Below are positions 7,566-9,856 of a stretch of 9,856 bases of DNA, piece by piece. Where the stretch lies: positions 1 through 9,856 of the forward strand of contig JALRFL010000231.1 in assembly GCA_023259875.1 (NCBI GenBank), read 5' to 3'. Each line of letters opens with the position of its first letter. Within the stretch, counting starts at the first letter, position 1. Below the pieces are notes generated by a model that saw nothing but the letters and a program-made list of their open reading frames with translations, had not been told where the DNA came from and did no database searches. The position numbers were made by a program, and so were the translations under genes. Origin of the DNA: Alphaproteobacteria bacterium. GTDB taxonomy: Bacteria > Pseudomonadota > Alphaproteobacteria > Puniceispirillales > UBA1172.

Positions 7566-7665
7566 ATGTTTTTCCATTTTTTTGGATGCCAGATCAATCA
7601 TTGGCACCATCTTCAGGTATTACCTTATCTGAATGTGAGATTTGAAAAAAGAAAATTTAATTAAG

Positions 7666-7692
7666 CATTGATTAGAAAGCATCTAATCAATG
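7666..7692. repeat. 11-bp perfect inverted repeat after potC
   Basis: CATTGATTAGA (7666-7676) pairs with TCTAATCAATG (7682-7692) around a 5-base loop. It begins about 21 bases after the potC stop in the transcribed direction. On that strand it is followed by CTTAATTAAATTTTCTTTTTT, which is A+T-rich, but the T run (7645-7650) starts about 15 bases from the stem. It could be a weak intrinsic terminator or a dyad operator controlling a potD promoter. The stem has only three G-C pairs, so termination efficiency would be modest. Confidence 0.55.
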
Positions 7693-7713
7693 TCTTTTGC
7701 AGGCAAGTTCACT

Positions 7714-8526
7714 TTAATCGCGGTTATTGCCCATGCGGCTAATCAAATAGGAAATAGATACCAGCAGAATAGAAGCCGCCAGCATAAGCGTTGAAATCGC
7801 CATAATATTTGGCTTAATCCCCTGTTTCACGGCACCAAAAATAGCGGTAGGCAGGGTTTCCACCCCCGCCCCTTTCACAAAATTGGTGATAATGAAATCA
7901 TCTAGTGAAATGATAAAGGCGAGCAAAAAGCCAGATAAAATTCCAGGCAACATCATCGGAAAGAGAATCAAGCGAAAGGTTTGACCGGGCGTGGCGTAAA
8001 GATCGCGCGCCGCTTGTTCATAAACACTGGAAATCCCTTGCAGACGAGCGGCAATAGGCAAATACGCAAAAGGAATACAAAACACAATATGGGCAAGCAG
8101 AATGCTCAACAGACCCCTTTCAAATCCGATGGAGGCAAAAAAGATCAGGGTCGCCACGGCGGTCACAATTTCTGGCACCATGAGTGGTAAATTGATCAAG
8201 CCAAAGGTAACGGCCTGTCCCCGAAAAGCGCGCCCCCTTATCATCGCCAGCGCGGATAGGGTAGCAATCACCGTTGAGGTCACCGCTGCTAAAATGGCAA
8301 TGGTGAGCGAATTGATAGTGGCTTGTTTGAACTTTGCGGCTTCTGGACCGAAAAACACCTCATTATACCAGACGAAGCTAAACCCTTTCCATATGGTGAT
8401 GGATGGCGAGTTGTTAAACGAATAGATCGTCACAATAATCAGGGGCGCATAAAGAATGATAAGACAAAGCCAAGCCATTTCCCTGAAACCGGGATACCAA
8501 CTGATTCGCTGTGAGGGTTTTGCCAT
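7714..8526 (-). CDS. potC: Polyamine ABC transporter permease, PotC/PotI type
   Basis: This is one of two inner-membrane subunits forming the polyamine channel. I start it at the ATG at 8526, one base after the potB stop, with AGGGGG (8535-8540) eight bases upstream; a longer in-frame reading to 8568 would overlap potB. The 270-residue product has about six hydrophobic segments, the first at about residues 17-36. It has the EAA cytoplasmic loop (about 168-197: YEQAARDLYATPGQTF, then PMMLPGI) that docks on the ATPase, and ends with a hydrophobic helix near 242-262. ISLDDFIITNF after the EAA loop is typical of PotC/PotI. Length matches E. coli PotC (264). The usual loop glycine (DLG) is Tyr177 here. 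Together with potA, potB and potD it completes a standard importer. Confidence 0.92.
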   Translation of the reverse strand: MAKPSQRISWYPGFREMAWLCLIILYAPLIIVTIYSFNNSPSITIWKGFSFVWYNEVFFGPEAAKFKQATINSLTIAILAAVTSTVIATLSALAMIRGRAFRGQAVTFGLINLPLMVPEIVTAVATLIFFASIGFERGLLSILLAHIVFCIPFAYLPIAARLQGISSVYEQAARDLYATPGQTFRLILFPMMLPGILSGFLLAFIISLDDFIITNFVKGAGVETLPTAIFGAVKQGIKPNIMAISTLMLAASILLVSISYLISRMGNNRD

Positions 8527-8527
8527 C

Positions 8528-9460
8528 TTAATGTCCCCCTGTGTTGTCCCGACTTTGGGCACGGGCATAAAACAAAAGAATGATCATAATAATGGTCAGA
8601 AGGATCATGGATACCGCCGCCCCAAACGGCCAGTCACCCGACTGGCCTTTGAACTGTTCTTCGACCAATGAGCCAATCATGAAATTCTTTGCCCCGCCCA
8701 ACAGATCAGGCGCAAGAAAGGCCCCAAGGCTAGGAATAAAGACAAGAATACAACCAGCAATAATGCCGGGTTTGACCGCAGGGATCACCACCTTAAACAG
8801 CGTTGTCCAGCGGTTGGAATAAAGATCCGCCGCCGCTTCTGATAAGGCAAAATTATAGCGTTCGATAGAGGCATAAATCGGTAATACCATGAAAGGCAGA
8901 TAAGAATAAAACAGGCCTAATTGAATAGCGAAATTGGTGTTGATCATGCTGATCGGATCATCAATCACCCCCCATGACATCAGCCAATTGTTAAGAGGGC
9001 CAGTATCACGGATCAAAAATTTCATCGAAACCGTCCTGATCAACAGATTAACCCAATAAGGAATGGTAATGAGAAACAACCAGAATGACCGCGATTTCGG
9101 GGCGCGAGTAGCAATGAAATAAGCCGTTGGAAAGCCAATCAGAAAGCAGAACACCATCGCAAAAAGCGCCTGCAAAAATGACCGCCAGAAAATACCAATA
9201 TAAGTCCATTCAATGCGAGGGGGGTCATCACCAAAAAGTCCACGATCAATAAAAAACTGATCATATGCCTCAAGCGTGAACTCCCATATCACGCCACCTC
9301 TGAAATCTTGGGTGAGAAAAGAGTAAATCAGCATTACCAGAACAGGAATGACCAGCAAAATACCAATCACGACCCACGCCGGCATCAACAATATATGCTG
9401 TTTGCCATCCACGATTGAGGTTTGGGCGCCATGGCCGCCTTTGGTGATCCAGCCTGCCAT
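8528..9460 (-). CDS. potB: Polyamine ABC transporter permease, PotB/PotH type
   Basis: This is the second inner-membrane subunit of the polyamine importer. The 310-residue product has a cytoplasmic N-terminus and a first membrane helix at about residues 25-48. A large periplasmic segment (about 50-88) includes FLTQDFRGG, followed by further helices. The EAA loop lies at about 205-236 (LSEAAADLYSNRW, then VIPAVKPGIIAG), and FIPSLGAFLAPDLLGG follows, a PotB/PotH hallmark. Length is nearer PotH (317) than PotB (about 275). Its ATG overlaps the potA stop as TAATG, suggesting translational coupling, and its own stop is one base from potC. As in PotC, Tyr214 stands where the EAA-loop glycine is usual. 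Role is secure; naming as PotB or PotH is arbitrary. Confidence 0.92.
   Translation of the reverse strand: MAGWITKGGHGAQTSIVDGKQHILLMPAWVVIGILLVIPVLVMLIYSFLTQDFRGGVIWEFTLEAYDQFFIDRGLFGDDPPRIEWTYIGIFWRSFLQALFAMVFCFLIGFPTAYFIATRAPKSRSFWLFLITIPYWVNLLIRTVSMKFLIRDTGPLNNWLMSWGVIDDPISMINTNFAIQLGLFYSYLPFMVLPIYASIERYNFALSEAAADLYSNRWTTLFKVVIPAVKPGIIAGCILVFIPSLGAFLAPDLLGGAKNFMIGSLVEEQFKGQSGDWPFGAAVSMILLTIIMIILLFYARAQSRDNTGGH
8535..8540 (-). promoter_or_regulatory. Shine-Dalgarno site of potC inside the potB 3' end
   Basis: AGGGGG lies eight bases before the potC ATG and within the last codons of potB (the Gly-Gly-His end). It supports the 8526 start over the longer reading and implies that ribosomes finishing potB can restart on potC. 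Confidence 0.7.
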
Positions 9461-9856
9461 TATTCTGACAATGCCCTTATCGCAATGTCAGGAATGGTGA
9501 TACTCACCTTTTGACCAACCGCAAAACTAGAGGTGGCATCAATCGTATTCTGTAACCTTGCCAACAGGCTTTCACCATCTTCCAGCATCAATTGCACTTG
9601 GGTATCTGTGCCAAGATAAGAAATGCTTTTGACCGTGCCAGCAATCGCATTGGCCTTACCGCGCCCACCCGACATGGGATTGATCTGAATCCGCTCTGGC
9701 CTGATCATGACATTGATCTGCGCGCCTTTCTTAAACGAAGACTGCGAGAAGATATTCAGCCCCTTGATACCGCAATCCAGATCAACGCAAAGCGAGGCTT
9801 GGGCATTGTCTTTGGCCTTTTGCCCTTTGGCTTTTGCTGGGCCCGTGACCGTGGCT
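9460..9856 (-). CDS. potA: Polyamine ABC transporter ATPase, C-terminal part (partial)
   Basis: The window end cuts this gene; only the last 131 residues are visible and the frame stays open to position 9856. The visible part is the regulatory C-terminal region of a PotA/PotG/CysA-type ATPase. It has the characteristic VMIRPERIQI segment and a TOBE-like end (GTVKSISYLGTDTQVQLML, then GQKVSITI). The Walker and signature motifs of the ATPase domain lie outside the window. Identity therefore rests on the TOBE features and on the TAATG overlap with potB. A short Lys/Ala-rich stretch (PAKAKGQKAKDNAQA) near the cut edge looks like a flexible insertion before the next strand. The ATG at 9708 is internal, not the start. 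Confidence 0.85.
   Translation of the reverse strand, partial: ATVTGPAKAKGQKAKDNAQASLCVDLDCGIKGLNIFSQSSFKKGAQINVMIRPERIQINPMSGGRGKANAIAGTVKSISYLGTDTQVQLMLEDGESLLARLQNTIDATSSFAVGQKVSITIPDIAIRALSE

Larger units (their letters stand above)
7556..7713. other. potC-potD intergenic region with palindromes
   Basis: This is the longest non-coding gap in the window and the only break in an otherwise tight gene set. It is A+T-rich. In the direction of transcription it contains an 11-bp perfect inverted repeat just after potC, an A+T-rich tract with TTTTTT, an 11-base palindrome AGGTATTACCT (7615-7625), a weaker stem at 7584-7608, and the strong potD ribosome binding site. It is a reasonable place for a partial terminator plus a separate potD promoter. 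I could not fix a convincing -35/-10 pair by eye. Confidence 0.5.

Noticed and set aside
7556..7597. Upstream in-frame ATGs for potD giving up to 14 extra residues
   Set aside because: The extra segment would spoil the signal peptide N-terminus, and the strong GGAGG belongs to the ATG at 7555.
8527..8568. Longer potC reading overlapping potB by 41 bases
   Set aside because: The ATG at 8526 has AGGGGG upstream and sits one base after the potB stop; the extra residues match no family feature.

Overview
The window reads as one polyamine uptake and breakdown locus of a Gram-negative bacterium, most likely an alphaproteobacterium. That placement is inferred from two things. The agmatinase N-terminus (TYAGALSFLRRKY) resembles, from memory, Rhodobacterales and rhizobial agmatinases, and the base composition is intermediate. 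A marine SAR116-like origin is possible, but I cannot confirm it without a search.

Layout: one gene lies on the + strand at the left edge, an agmatinase (6-977). It converges, with an 8-base gap, on a long set of co-directional minus-strand genes that fills the rest of the window. In the direction of transcription (right to left) these are: the 3' end of a polyamine ABC transporter ATPase (potA, cut by the window end), two permeases (potB, potC), a 158-base gap holding a perfect inverted repeat, the periplasmic binding protein (potD), a short gap with a perfect 10-bp stem-loop, an amidase-signature hydrolase, a large FMN/4Fe-4S/ADP-binding amine dehydrogenase of the trimethylamine dehydrogenase family, an acetylpolyamine amidohydrolase (HDAC fold), and N-carbamoylputrescine amidase. 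Junctions are tight: TAATG at potA/potB, one base at potB/potC, ATGA at deacetylase/aguB, and gaps of 29-52 bases elsewhere. One or two polycistronic messages are likely, with potC-potD the most plausible internal break.

How the genes may work together (inference): PotABCD imports putrescine, spermidine or related amines. The deacetylase frees acetylated polyamines. AguB turns N-carbamoylputrescine into putrescine, and the ureohydrolase releases urea from agmatine or a related guanidino acid. The dehydrogenase oxidises an amine to an aldehyde. The most interesting observation is its substrate pocket. The trimethylamine-binding aromatic residues Tyr60 and Trp355 of TMADH are replaced by Gln and Asp, the arrangement I recall for histamine dehydrogenase, an enzyme that also accepts agmatine and putrescine. 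In this neighbourhood a primary amine or diamine substrate is more likely than trimethylamine.

I see no RNA genes, mobile elements, CRISPR arrays or broken genes. No stretch over 300 bases lacks a gene.
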